A DNA stretch of 64,000 nucleotides, taken from contig NZ_JBALOV010000023.1 of the NCBI RefSeq assembly GCF_036965045.1, positions 79,455 to 143,454 of the forward strand, in the 5' to 3' direction. Position 1 is the first letter of the stretch. Every line of letters starts with the position of its first letter. The translations under genes were made by a program, and so were the position numbers. The stretch is from Ferdinandcohnia sp036965045. Its GTDB lineage: Bacteria; Bacillota; Bacilli; Bacillales; Bacillaceae_L. Below the pieces are notes generated by a model. The model was not told where the DNA came from, did no database searches, and saw nothing but the letters and a program-made list of their open reading frames with translations. Below are positions 1-8,084 of this stretch, piece after piece.

Positions 1-1
1 T

Positions 2-1012
2 TCTGTCGAGTCAGAGCTACCGGTTGGGTTTTCTGAAGAAGAGAAAGTCTATTATGTAGAGCAGGCTTTAAGAATGATGGGGCTTACTGATTATTTTGCT
101 CCTTTAGTGGCGATTTGTGGTCATGGGAGCCGCAGTATAAATAATCCATACGCTTCGGCACTTGACTGTGGGGCATGTGGAGGAGCATCCGGTGAATTCA
201 ACGCGAGGGTGCTTGCTGCATTATGTAATCTTCCAACAGTAAGGAAAAATCTCGCCGAGAAAGGAATACATATTCCGGATGATACCGTATTTGTGGCTTG
301 CGAACATATTACATCTCTTGACGAGCTACATTGGGTTTATGTTCCTGAGCTTTCAGTGGCTGCGAAAAAGTCATTTGGGCATGTTGAAAAACTCCTTCCA
401 AAGGTGAGTTATGAGGCGAATGAAGAGCGGATGCAGCATTTGCCAACTATCACTTCAACGTATAATAATCCAAGTAAAGAAGCAGCACGTTTTGCAGATG
501 ATTGGAGTGAGGTGCGTCCTGAGTGGGGACTTGCACGAAATGCAGCATTTATTATCGGGGAACGCGAGCTTACGAAAAAGTGTAACTTAGGTGGAGAAGT
601 TTTTCTCCATAACTATTCTTGGGAAAAAGATAAGAATGGTGAGTTGCTTGCCAACATTATAGCGGGTCCAGCAACCGTTAGTCAGTGGATCAACCTGCAG
701 TACTATGCATCCACTGTTGCTCCCCATTATTATGGAAGTGGGAGTAAAACGACACAAACCGTCACAGCGGGAATTGGGGTCATGCAGGGAAATGCGAGCG
801 ACTTATTAACGGGTCTTCCATGGCAGTCAGTGATGAAGTCAGATAATGAGATCTACCATAAACCATTAAGATTATTGGTGGTCATCCAAGCTCCAAAGAA
901 AAACGTGGAAAGGCTGCTTGAGCTTGATCCGCTTTTCCGTCAAAAGGTTCAAAACGGTTGGATACGTCTTGCATCTATTGATCCAGAAGGTCACTGGGAG
1001 AGTTGGTCATAA
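2..1012 (+). CDS. dabA: DabA-type inorganic carbon transporter subunit, 3' part (DUF2309/UPF0753)
   Basis: C-terminal part of a UPF0753/DUF2309 protein; the reading frame is open to the left edge, so the 5' end lies outside the window. In this family DabA is a peripheral, carbonic-anhydrase-like subunit that binds zinc and pairs with the NuoL/NdhF-like membrane protein DabB to accumulate bicarbonate. The block with GHGS followed by ALDCGACGG near the start of the visible part holds the His and the second Cys zinc ligands; the first Cys and Asp would be upstream. The two genes that follow match the B. subtilis ybcI and ybcF neighbours of ybcC, which supports the call. No truncation or frameshift is visible. 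Confidence 0.9.
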   Translation, partial: SVESELPVGFSEEEKVYYVEQALRMMGLTDYFAPLVAICGHGSRSINNPYASALDCGACGGASGEFNARVLAALCNLPTVRKNLAEKGIHIPDDTVFVACEHITSLDELHWVYVPELSVAAKKSFGHVEKLLPKVSYEANEERMQHLPTITSTYNNPSKEAARFADDWSEVRPEWGLARNAAFIIGERELTKKCNLGGEVFLHNYSWEKDKNGELLANIIAGPATVSQWINLQYYASTVAPHYYGSGSKTTQTVTAGIGVMQGNASDLLTGLPWQSVMKSDNEIYHKPLRLLVVIQAPKKNVERLLELDPLFRQKVQNGWIRLASIDPEGHWESWS

Positions 1013-1048
1013 CCATTAATTTTACATTGAAAGAAGGAAAGAAAGACG

Positions 1049-1414
1049 ATGGAGAAATCAAAAGGGGCAATCGAAGCTGAAATTAGCAAAGAATTAACAC
1101 ATTGGGAAAAAAGTTATCTTGGACGTGGCTCAGTGTCGGTTAAATCAGATATTTTGCGGGATATGATTATTGTCGTCCTGCGTGGTATTTTAACCCCTGC
1201 TGAGTATTCGCTTTGTGAGGAAAAGCGTGGACTCTTAGCTGTAAAACAAAATCGAAATAGCTTGGTAGAGTCGGGTGTTGAAGAATTAAAAAGTATCATT
1301 CACACAATCACAGGCCAGGATGTCATAAGTTTTTATACGGATCTTAGTACAAATACAGGGGAACGGGTCATAGTTTTTAAACTTTTGGCTGACTTGGAAA
1401 GTCAATTAAATTAA
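1049..1414 (+). CDS. DUF2294 family protein (YbcI-like)
   Basis: A 121-residue protein starting at ATG behind GAAAGGAAAGAAAG. It matches the DUF2294 pattern: an N-terminal helix, then a GRGS motif near residue 26, a strand-rich middle and a C-terminal TGQDVISFYTDLSTNTGERV block. No biochemical function is established that I know of. In B. subtilis the relative ybcI sits in the same cluster as the DabA/DabB pair, and here it begins 37 bases after dabA and ends 13 bases before the ybcF-like start, so the three are probably cotranscribed. A role in bicarbonate uptake is inferred only from that context. Confidence 0.8.
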   Translation: MEKSKGAIEAEISKELTHWEKSYLGRGSVSVKSDILRDMIIVVLRGILTPAEYSLCEEKRGLLAVKQNRNSLVESGVEELKSIIHTITGQDVISFYTDLSTNTGERVIVFKLLADLESQLN

Positions 1415-1427
1415 CGGGGTGAGTGCA

Positions 1428-1931
1428 TTGTATTCAGAAGAGAAAAGGAAATTGCTATTTTTAACTGAAGCAAACTACCAAGCAGACTATTTAACCAAAT
1501 ATGTGAAAAACCTCAACCCAGAGGATATCATCTTGATGAATAGCAATGGACGCGAAGTTTTACATCCCTTTGGCGAAGTCATGAGGGAAATCATTATAAC
1601 TGTATACGAGGAAAAAGTCGAAGAAATATTTGTCGTTGGGGACAAGGGGACAGGTACGTCGTCCCAGCTGGACCGATGTACCTGTCCCTCTGTCCCTCAG
1701 GATAAACTTGAAACACTAGAGTATCTTTTTAGAACATGTAAACCGGAATTCCTTGGTATGAGCTTGCGCGATTGGCTTGAAGGAAACAATACAGCCAAAG
1801 ACTTTGTACAAAAAAATGCCGAAACGATCCGGAATCATCCTCTCATGCCACCTGATGTGAACGTTCGTGGATTGTTTGTTAATAGGGAAACCGAAGAAAT
1901 GGTTGAGGAGATGTTTTTTAATATTGGGTGA
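1428..1931 (+). CDS. carbonic-anhydrase-like protein (YbcF-like) with an in-frame palindromic insertion
   Basis: The protein resembles the beta-carbonic-anhydrase fold, with HPFGEVMREIIITVYEEK and EIFVVG segments. GGGGTGAG at 1416-1423 is best spaced for the TTG at 1428; a GTG at 1419 is the alternative. The segment after EIFVVGDK (about 20 codons, 1641-1700) is Cys/Pro/Gly-rich and unlike the rest. At the DNA level it is a large inverted repeat flanked by codons for DK on both sides, so it looks like a 60-bp element inserted without breaking the frame. The usual Cys/His zinc ligands of active beta-CAs are not obvious, so catalytic activity is doubtful. Function in the dab cluster is inferred from synteny with ybcF. 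Confidence 0.75.
   Translation: MYSEEKRKLLFLTEANYQADYLTKYVKNLNPEDIILMNSNGREVLHPFGEVMREIIITVYEEKVEEIFVVGDKGTGTSSQLDRCTCPSVPQDKLETLEYLFRTCKPEFLGMSLRDWLEGNNTAKDFVQKNAETIRNHPLMPPDVNVRGLFVNRETEEMVEEMFFNIG
1638..1700. repeat. REP-like palindromic element inside a coding sequence
   Basis: Arms GGGACAGGTAC (1647-1657) and GTACCTGTCCC (1678-1688) are perfectly complementary. Outer GGGACA and TGTCCC pairs extend the fold, and CCAGCTGG lies in the loop. The element adds 60 bases, a multiple of three. Related GGGACA-type palindromes occur at 14123-14150 and 30394-30409, both just upstream of ribosome binding sites, which suggests a dispersed family in this genome. Confidence 0.75.
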
Positions 1932-1944
1932 TGAAACAGAATAG

Positions 1945-2440
1945 GGGACAAATCTTGCTCCAAGTATGTGAGAAAGAGGCTGTAAATCGGAAAAAAATAG
2001 GAGACTGTAAACCTGCAAAGTCAAAAAAGAGGCAGTCTATTGGATAAGATTAGGAGACTGTAAACCAGTAAAGTCGAAAAATAAGCGCTAAATTGGATAA
2101 AATTAGGAGACTGTAAACCTGCAAAGTCAAAAAAGAGGCAGTCTATTGGATAAGATTAGGAGACTGAAAACCAGCAAAGTCGAAAAAGGTGCGCTCAATT
2201 GGATAAGATTAGGAGCTGAAAACCAACAAAGTCAAAAAGAGGCAGTCAACTGGATAAGATTAGGAGGCTGTAAACCAGTAAAGTCGAAAAAGAGGCGCTC
2301 AATTGGATAAAATTAGGAGTCTGTAAACCAGCAAAGTTGAAAAAGAGGCACTCTACCGGAAAAAAATAGGAGACTATATATCAGTAAAGACAATAAAGAG
2401 GTGCGCAAATGGATAAAATTAGATGATGTAATCCAGCAAT
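1945..2440. repeat. 53-bp tandem repeat array, about nine units
   Basis: Units begin with TAGGAG at 1998, 2051, 2104, 2157, 2210, 2261, 2314 and 2367, with a decayed start at 2420; a diverged unit precedes 1998. The spacing is 53 bp in all but one step (51 bp). Two subtypes partly alternate: one with AAAGTCAAAAAAGAGGCAGTC and one with AAAGTCGAAAAA and GCGCTCAATTGG, so the array partly looks built from 106-bp dimers. In the first type CAGTCT and the next AGACTG form a 6-bp inverted repeat across the unit boundary. No ORF or conserved frame runs through it. It fills the space between the ybcF-like gene and the convergent serA gene. Confidence 0.9.
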
Positions 2441-2473
2441 AGGCAAACTAGAAAACACAACCAAAAAGGAAAC

Positions 2474-2499
2474 AAAAAAGCAAGGGGACGGCCCCTTGC
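2474..2499 (-). terminator. serA terminator
   Basis: Perfect 8-bp stem GCAAGGGG/CCCCTTGC (2480-2499) with a 4-base loop, followed on the minus strand by a T-rich run (TTTTTTGTTT). It lies 13 bases after the serA stop codon. Confidence 0.9.
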
Positions 2500-2512
2500 T
2501 TCTAATTTTGCC

Positions 2513-3712
2513 TTAAATCACGCGTGCTGATATAATTCCGTTAATTTGCTTGATTTTTTCTAGTAAACTAGGAACAATATCGCAGGTTACCTCATTATCG
2601 ATATCAATCATTGTATATGCATATTCTCCACGGCTTCTGTTGACCATGTCTGCGATGTTTAACTCATAGAGTGAGATAGCTGATGTAATTTGGCCAACCA
2701 TGTTTGGTACATTTTTATGGAAGGCTGTAACACGTGTTTTTCCTGTATAAGGAAGTGAAGCATTCGGGAAGTTTACTGAGTTTTTGATATTCCCGGTTTG
2801 CAAAAATTCCTTTGTTTGACGAGCTGCCATAATCGCACAATTTTCCTCGGATTCATTTGTTGAAGCACCAAGATGTGGTGTGCAAATCGTATTCTTCATT
2901 TTTAAAACATTTTCATTAGGGAAATCTGTCATGTATTTTCCAACGATGCCATCCTCAAGTGCAACAGCCATATCAATTTCATTCACAAGCTCTCCGCGTG
3001 AGAAGTTGATAATGTGAACGCCTGGCTTCATGATATCAAATGCTTTTTTATTAAACATTCCTTTTGTATCCTTGGTTAATGGAACGTGCACGGTAATATA
3101 ATCAGACTCCGCAAATAGCTGTTCAAGTGACATTGCGCGCCCGACATTACGTGATAAGTTCCAAGCTGTATCAACAGAGATGAATGGATCAAATCCGATG
3201 ACATCCATATCTAAGTCAAGAGCATCGTTTGCAACAAGCGCACCAATTGCACCTAAACCAATAACACCTAAGGTTTTTCCTTTAATTTCTTTTCCGACAA
3301 ATTGCTTTTTTCCTTTTTCAACAAGAGCAGGTATTTGATCACCTTTGTCTTCCAAAGTTTTTGTCCAAGAAATACCGGCAAAAAGATTTCGGGATGTAGC
3401 CATTAAAGCAGTTAAAACCATTTCTTTTACAGCGTTTGCGTTGGCCCCTGGTGTATTAAAAACTACAATACCTTTTTCAGTGCATTTTTGGATTGGAATG
3501 TTATTAACACCAACACCTGCGCGTGCAATGGATTTTAGGTTATCACCAAGCTCGTAGTCATGCATATCGAAGCTGCGAACGACAATTGCATCAGGGTTCT
3601 CGCTTTGATCATCAATTGTAAATTGATCATTCTTAAACACCTTTAGGCCGCTTTCGGCGATATTATTTAATGTTTTAATCGTTTTTACCTGATTTTCAAT
3701 AAGTGTGCTCAT
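2513..3712 (-). CDS. serA: D-3-phosphoglycerate dehydrogenase
   Basis: 399-residue 2-hydroxyacid dehydrogenase that should oxidise 3-phosphoglycerate to 3-phosphohydroxypyruvate, the first step of serine synthesis. It shows an N-terminal substrate domain, the NAD-binding motif GVIGLGAIG at about 149-157, the NFSRGELVNE block with the catalytic Arg, the TPHLGAST block with the catalytic His, and a single C-terminal ACT-like domain (about 325-399). This is the short form without the extra domain of the ~525-residue enzymes. The start at 3712 is chosen because GAGGTAAACGAA precedes that ATG; an in-frame start 15 codons upstream lacks a ribosome binding site. A ZTP riboswitch lies in the 5' leader, which ties expression to one-carbon/folate status. 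Confidence 0.93.
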   Translation of the reverse strand: MSTLIENQVKTIKTLNNIAESGLKVFKNDQFTIDDQSENPDAIVVRSFDMHDYELGDNLKSIARAGVGVNNIPIQKCTEKGIVVFNTPGANANAVKEMVLTALMATSRNLFAGISWTKTLEDKGDQIPALVEKGKKQFVGKEIKGKTLGVIGLGAIGALVANDALDLDMDVIGFDPFISVDTAWNLSRNVGRAMSLEQLFAESDYITVHVPLTKDTKGMFNKKAFDIMKPGVHIINFSRGELVNEIDMAVALEDGIVGKYMTDFPNENVLKMKNTICTPHLGASTNESEENCAIMAARQTKEFLQTGNIKNSVNFPNASLPYTGKTRVTAFHKNVPNMVGQITSAISLYELNIADMVNRSRGEYAYTMIDIDNEVTCDIVPSLLEKIKQINGIISARVI

Positions 3713-3825
3713 TTCGTTTACCTCTTTCCTGAACAAAATTTTAAGTATGGAAAACATTAAAATACAATTTTATGAGGTCTGGATCTGTTAGGGGTTGAAA
3801 AAAGGCACCTTAACCCATATATAAA

Positions 3826-3926
3826 CAGAAAGAGGCAAGGGACTTTCCCTTACCTCTGCCCAGGCGAACGGCTCCGACACTATATGCTCCCTCGCGGTTT
3901 GCCGCGTACGCCAGTCACATATAGCC
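3826..3926 (-). promoter_or_regulatory. ZTP (pfl) riboswitch with intrinsic terminator, upstream of serA
   Basis: Read on the minus strand: a closing stem CTATATG/CATATAG (P1), the internal-loop motif GTGACTGGCG, a GC-rich hairpin, GGGAGC, a linker, and then the hallmark CCG-TTCGCCTGGGCA. These are the conserved features of the pfl/ZTP aptamer, in the right order. Directly downstream GAGGTAAGGGA pairs with TCCCTTGCCTC (3832-3856) and is followed by TTTCTGTTT, a terminator that ligand binding would relieve. ZTP/ZMP accumulates when 10-formyl-THF is short, so serA induction (serine feeding one-carbon units) makes physiological sense. Confidence 0.93.
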
Positions 3927-3943
3927 TTTTTTGATTTGTTAGT

Positions 3944-3972
3944 ATGATACCAAGTTTTTTGATATATTTCAA
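3944..3972 (-). promoter_or_regulatory. sigma-A promoter for the serA leader
   Basis: On the minus strand TTGAAA (3972-3967), a 17-bp spacer, and TATCAT (3949-3944). It sits 18 bases upstream of the ZTP riboswitch P1 stem. Confidence 0.7.
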
Positions 3973-3998
3973 GTTTTAATTAATTTAATATGGTGAAA

Positions 3999-4170
3999 TT
4001 ATTCCTTTTCATAAAGAAATGTTTGTTGAGTTTCTAAATCGAGTAATTGAATATTTCCGTACTTAAAGGATTGTAAATCCATTTTCATTGTAGGTCTTGA
4101 TGATTCTGTTACATTACCATTCTTATAAACTTCATCGTTTGTGAAGTGGATTTTATATTCAAGAAAAATT
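3999..4170 (-). pseudogene. orphan C-terminal coding fragment, no start codon
   Basis: On the minus strand an open frame ends at TAA (3999-4001) and reads as a plausible protein tail, including FTNDEVYKNGNVTESSR and GNIQLLDLETQQTFLYEKE. Going upstream it has no ATG, GTG or TTG before it runs into the 3' end of the M20 gene in another frame. It therefore looks like the last ~55 codons of a gene whose 5' part was deleted, possibly when the M20 gene arrived. I do not recognise the family. Confidence 0.4.
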
Positions 4171-4185
4171 CTTGAGAAGATTGTC

Positions 4186-5391
4186 TTACTTTGCTTGTTC
4201 TGCAGCTTTTCTTTGTTTGAACTCGTCCTTGATGATATCGAGTAGTTGTGGCTCTGTGATCAGGCGTAAGGCGGTAAGGCCAAGTGCTTTAGCGCCTTTG
4301 ATTAGAGCCTGGTCACCTTGTTCAGATGCTGCAGCTTCTCTAAATGGCACAGTATGAGGAACAAGCTCATCCGATCCAATTTTAATATATGGGTGAATGG
4401 TTGGCACAACTTGACTGATGTTACCAGCATCTGTTGAACCAATTCCTTCTCTTTCGTCCGCAACATTTTCTCCCAAATCTTCAATGACTTCTTTAAACAC
4501 CGCGTTGAATGCATCGTTTAACAACAAGTTATCGACTTCGTTTTGAAAGGCAATCACATTGAGCTTTGCACCTGTAGCTAGAGCCGCGCCTTCAGCAATT
4601 GCTTTTACTCGCTTGGTAACTTCATTAAGCCCCGTTCTTGTAGCAGCACGGATAAAGAATCGGGCTTTCGCATAATCAGGAACGATGTTTGGCGCATCAC
4701 CGCCATGTGTGATGATACCGTGAATGCGGACATCGTCTGTGACATGCTGGCGAAGAGCATTGATACCGTTGAATAACTGAATGACAGCATCTAGGGCATT
4801 GATTCCTTTATGTGGAGCGGCAGCTGCGTGAGCTGATTTTCCAATGAATTCGAAGTCAAGCGGGTCTACAGCCAGGGAAGGAGAAGTAAGGCTTGTTTTT
4901 CCTTGTGGATGGATCATCATCGCTGCATCGATACCTTCAACCAATCCGTGTTTAACGAAGCTTCCTTTTGCACTGCCATTTGGTCCACCTTCTTCAGCAG
5001 GGGTTCCAAACACAACTGCCTCGCCGCCAGTCTCCGCAATCACCTTGCTTAATCCAACCGCTGCAGCAACACTCAATGTTCCAATGATATTATGACCGCA
5101 AGCGTGGCCTAAACCAGGGAGAGCGTCATATTCAGCTAAAAAGGCGATGGTTGGACCAGGCTTTTCTGATTTAAACCGGGCAATAAAAGCAGTCTTGTGG
5201 CCGGCTACGTCTTTTTCAACAGAGAAACCTTCATCTTCAAGAATCTTTGTTAATTGTTCAGAAGCGAAAAATTCCTCATTGCCGATCTCTGGATTCGCAT
5301 GGATCTTGTGGCTTGTTTCAATGTAGCGTTCTTTATTTGCATCAATATTTGCTTTAATTGCTTCCGTTAATTGCGTGATAACTTGAGTCAT
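4186..5391 (-). CDS. M20 family amidohydrolase/aminoacylase in the met transporter operon
   Basis: About 401 residues. M20D-type metal-dependent amidohydrolase: AEYDALPGLGHACGHN (metal-binding Asp/Cys/His block, about 89-104), TPAEEGG (catalytic Glu pair), a dimerisation domain with GKSAHAAAAPHKGINALDA, and a late GSTDAGN motif. Family members hydrolyse N-acyl amino acids or aminobenzoyl-glutamate. Its place as last gene after metN-metP-metQ suggests it releases methionine or a related amino acid from an imported N-acyl form; the substrate is inferred. AGGAGG is 8 bases before the ATG at 5391 but only 2 bases before the ATG at 5397, so the inner start is preferred. A hairpin separates it from metQ. 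Confidence 0.88.
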   Translation of the reverse strand: MTQVITQLTEAIKANIDANKERYIETSHKIHANPEIGNEEFFASEQLTKILEDEGFSVEKDVAGHKTAFIARFKSEKPGPTIAFLAEYDALPGLGHACGHNIIGTLSVAAAVGLSKVIAETGGEAVVFGTPAEEGGPNGSAKGSFVKHGLVEGIDAAMMIHPQGKTSLTSPSLAVDPLDFEFIGKSAHAAAAPHKGINALDAVIQLFNGINALRQHVTDDVRIHGIITHGGDAPNIVPDYAKARFFIRAATRTGLNEVTKRVKAIAEGAALATGAKLNVIAFQNEVDNLLLNDAFNAVFKEVIEDLGENVADEREGIGSTDAGNISQVVPTIHPYIKIGSDELVPHTVPFREAAASEQGDQALIKGAKALGLTALRLITEPQLLDIIKDEFKQRKAAEQAK

Positions 5392-5409
5392 GTCCATTTC
5401 CTCCTTTAT

Positions 5410-5440
5410 TATGTAAAAGAGGGAAACTAAGTTTCCCTCA
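5410..5440 (-). terminator. hairpin between metQ and the M20 gene
   Basis: Perfect 9-bp stem GAGGGAAAC/GTTTCCCTC (5419-5439) with a 3-base loop, followed on the minus strand by TTTTAC. The weak T run suggests partial termination or mRNA 3'-end protection of metNPQ, which would lower M20 expression relative to the transporter. Confidence 0.6.
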
Positions 5441-5451
5441 AGGTTTGGTGA

Positions 5452-6291
5452 TTACCAGCCAATATTTTCTAGTGGAACAAAGGTTGGAATTAGTGTTCCG
5501 CCATGTTCTTCGTTAATAAAATCAGCTGTATCTTCCTCTTGGAATAGTTCAGCAATACGATTTAATGTTTTGTCGTCTTTATCTTCCTTGTTAACTGCAA
5601 TAATGTTTAGATAGTCAATCGCTGTTTCGCTTTCGTGGAAAATAGAACCGTTAATTGGGTTTAATCCAGCATCTCTTGCAAATCCGTTATTGATAACACC
5701 TGCATCTACATCAGGTAGGGCTCTTGGAATTTGAGCAGGAGCAGTAGGGATTAGTTCAATATTTTTTGGATTTTCAACTACGGCTTCTTCAATTGAACCA
5801 AGGCCATCATAATTATCAACTAGTTTAAGCAGACCAGCTTCTTGAAGTAATAAAAGGGCTCTTCCTTGGTTAGACACATCATTTGGTAAAGCAATTTTCG
5901 CACCGTCTTTGATTTCTTTTACATCTTTCAGGTTGTCTGAGTAAATCGCCATTGGCGCAAGATACGTTGTCGCAATCGGAACTAGGTCTAGATTATGCTC
6001 TTCAATAAATTGGTCAAAGTAGGCAACAGTCTGGAAAGAGTTAGCATCTAATTCGCCATCAGCAAGCGCTGTGTTTGGCAGAACATAGTCACTAAATGAA
6101 ACAAGTTCAATTTCAATACCTTCTTTTGCCGCTTTTTCAGCTACATAGTCCCATGTACGTGTGTCTGTGCCGGTGATACCAATTTTAACGTGTTTTGTTT
6201 CTGATTCTTTGCCGCTTGCACTGTTGCTAGAACATGCAGCTGTAAATGCGACTAATGCCACTAAAAGAATGGTTAAGACTAATTTTTTCAT
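5452..6291 (-). CDS. metQ: methionine ABC transporter substrate-binding lipoprotein
   Basis: 279-residue NlpA/MetQ-family lipoprotein. The signal peptide ends in a lipobox FTAAC (Cys about 20), so the protein is anchored to the outer face of the membrane. The body has VKIGITGTDTRTWDYVAEKA and the family's DGAKIALPNDVSNQGRALLLL segment. It binds methionine and delivers it to the MetP/MetN complex. AGGAGG lies 9 bases before the ATG. It is the third gene in the order metN-metP-metQ and comes 21 bases after metP. Confidence 0.95.
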   Translation of the reverse strand: MKKLVLTILLVALVAFTAACSSNSASGKESETKHVKIGITGTDTRTWDYVAEKAAKEGIEIELVSFSDYVLPNTALADGELDANSFQTVAYFDQFIEEHNLDLVPIATTYLAPMAIYSDNLKDVKEIKDGAKIALPNDVSNQGRALLLLQEAGLLKLVDNYDGLGSIEEAVVENPKNIELIPTAPAQIPRALPDVDAGVINNGFARDAGLNPINGSIFHESETAIDYLNIIAVNKEDKDDKTLNRIAELFQEEDTADFINEEHGGTLIPTFVPLENIGW

Positions 6292-6312
6292 GATAAGTTT
6301 CCTCCTAGATGA

Positions 6313-6963
6313 TTATCTTCTTCGTATTTTTTTGGATAAAGTGTTGCCGAACGATTGCAGGCCTTGTACCATCACAATCAGAATGACAACGGTAATGATC
6401 ATTGTAGTTGTATCAAAGCGTTGGTAACCGTAAGTAATAGCCAGGTCACCAATTCCTCCTCCACCGACGGTGCCCGCCATGGCAGAAGCACCGATCAGCC
6501 CGATTGTCGCAATTGTAAAGTTAACGACTAACGAACTAAGCGCTTCTGGAAGTAAGAATCGGAAAATCGTTTGGAAGGGAGTAGCTCCCATCGCATTGGC
6601 TGCTTCCAGAACACCCTCGTCCACTTCAAGTAATGAGCTTTCTACTAATCTAGCAATATATGGTCCAGCGTAAAAAACGAGCGGAACAATCGCCGCAGCT
6701 GTACCAATCGATGTTCCGACAATCAAGCGGGTTACCGGGATAATCGCTACTAATAAAATAATGAATGGGATGGAACGGAAAACATTTATGATTGCATTAA
6801 CGACGGTAAAAACCGGCAAATTCTCAAGTATCTGACCTTTGCGGGTAACAAAAAGGAGAATACCCAGTGGCAGACCGAGAATAATTGAAAAGACAAAGGA
6901 AAAGGCAACCATTTGAATCGTTTCAATAACTGCTTCGATGATTTGGTCTGTGTTAACTAGCAT
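6313..6963 (-). CDS. metP: methionine ABC transporter permease
   Basis: 216-residue MetI/MetP permease with five hydrophobic segments and the EAA loop EAANAMGATPFQTIFRFLLPEA (about 119-140), which docks on the ATPase. The ATG at 6963 lies inside the end of metN (11-base overlap), indicating translational coupling. It forms the membrane channel with MetN and MetQ. Confidence 0.95.
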   Translation of the reverse strand: MLVNTDQIIEAVIETIQMVAFSFVFSIILGLPLGILLFVTRKGQILENLPVFTVVNAIINVFRSIPFIILLVAIIPVTRLIVGTSIGTAAAIVPLVFYAGPYIARLVESSLLEVDEGVLEAANAMGATPFQTIFRFLLPEALSSLVVNFTIATIGLIGASAMAGTVGGGGIGDLAITYGYQRFDTTTMIITVVILIVMVQGLQSFGNTLSKKIRRR

Positions 6964-7984
6964 GGGATGTCACTTCCTTGAAGCTGATTTGTTTTGATTG
7001 CATATACGTTAGGGCGCGTTTTACTTCTGCATCAGGTCCCTGAATTTCCACGATCAAGTTACCAAATGGGGTGCCTTGAAGTTCTGTGATGCTGCCGAAC
7101 AGTACATTGATATCGATATCCAATTTTTTAGCGAGCTGTGATAAAAATGGCTTGCCTGTTGACTGGCCGATAAAGCTGATTCGGAAAATGTTCTGAGATC
7201 CTTGATTGCTATTAATCATGTTCAAAATAGATTCAGGAATTTGATCATGCATTACCGTGCTGACAAAGTTTTGTGCGGTTTGTGTCTTTGGTGCGGAAAA
7301 GACATCAAAGACGGTTCCCTCTTCTATCACTTGTCCTGCTTCCATGACAGCTACACGATCACAAATCTCACGAATCACGGACATTTCATGGGTTATCATT
7401 AAAATGGTAATATTGTATTCCTTATTGATCTTTTTCAATAGTTGCAAGATAGAGCTAGTTGTCTGCGGATCAAGAGCAGACGTCGCTTCATCGCAAAGAA
7501 GGATTGAAGGCTGCGTAGCCAACGCTCTAGCGATACCAACCCGTTGCTTTTGCCCTCCGGAAAGTTGGTCTGGATAGACATCCGCCTTATCACCTAAACC
7601 AACAAATTCAAGCAGCTCTGCCACACGCGTTTTAATTTGCTCTTTTGGTGTTTTGCTTAAAATAAGTGGCATTGCAATATTGGCGTATACCGTTTTTGAG
7701 TTTAATAGGTTAAAGTGCTGAAACACCATCCCGATATTTTTCTTTACTTCACGGATTTGCTTTTCTGAGAGAGCCGTTAAGTCATGGCCGTCCACAATGA
7801 CCTTCCCAGAAGTTGGACGTTCAAGGAAATTGACACAGCGGATTAATGAGCTTTTGCCAGCGCCACTGAATCCGACCACCCCGTAGATTTCACCCTTGTT
7901 AATTTTTAAATTGACGTTATTTAAGGCATGCACTTTCTTGCCGCCGCTATCATATACCTTGATTAAATCTTGAAACTCTATCAT
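6953..7984 (-). CDS. metN: methionine ABC transporter ATP-binding protein
   Basis: 343-residue ABC ATPase with Walker A GFSGAGKSS, signature LSGGQKQR, Walker B ILLCDEATSALD and switch His in MITHE. The last ~90 residues form the C-terminal NIL (ACT-like) domain typical of MetN, which binds methionine and gives transinhibition. It is the first gene of the operon, behind a SAM-I riboswitch, and overlaps metP by 11 bases. Confidence 0.95.
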   Translation of the reverse strand: MIEFQDLIKVYDSGGKKVHALNNVNLKINKGEIYGVVGFSGAGKSSLIRCVNFLERPTSGKVIVDGHDLTALSEKQIREVKKNIGMVFQHFNLLNSKTVYANIAMPLILSKTPKEQIKTRVAELLEFVGLGDKADVYPDQLSGGQKQRVGIARALATQPSILLCDEATSALDPQTTSSILQLLKKINKEYNITILMITHEMSVIREICDRVAVMEAGQVIEEGTVFDVFSAPKTQTAQNFVSTVMHDQIPESILNMINSNQGSQNIFRISFIGQSTGKPFLSQLAKKLDIDINVLFGSITELQGTPFGNLIVEIQGPDAEVKRALTYMQSKQISFKEVTSHAS

Positions 7985-8084
7985 GTTTAATCCCCTTTCA
8001 TCTGTCCTTAAAAAATCTTCTCAACATTTCTGAAGAACAAGATAATTATTCTTATGTTAAGAAAATATTATTTTACAAAAATAT

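Noticed and set aside
1945..2440. CRISPR array
   Set aside because: Units are contiguous 53-bp copies without unique spacers between short repeats, and no cas genes are present.
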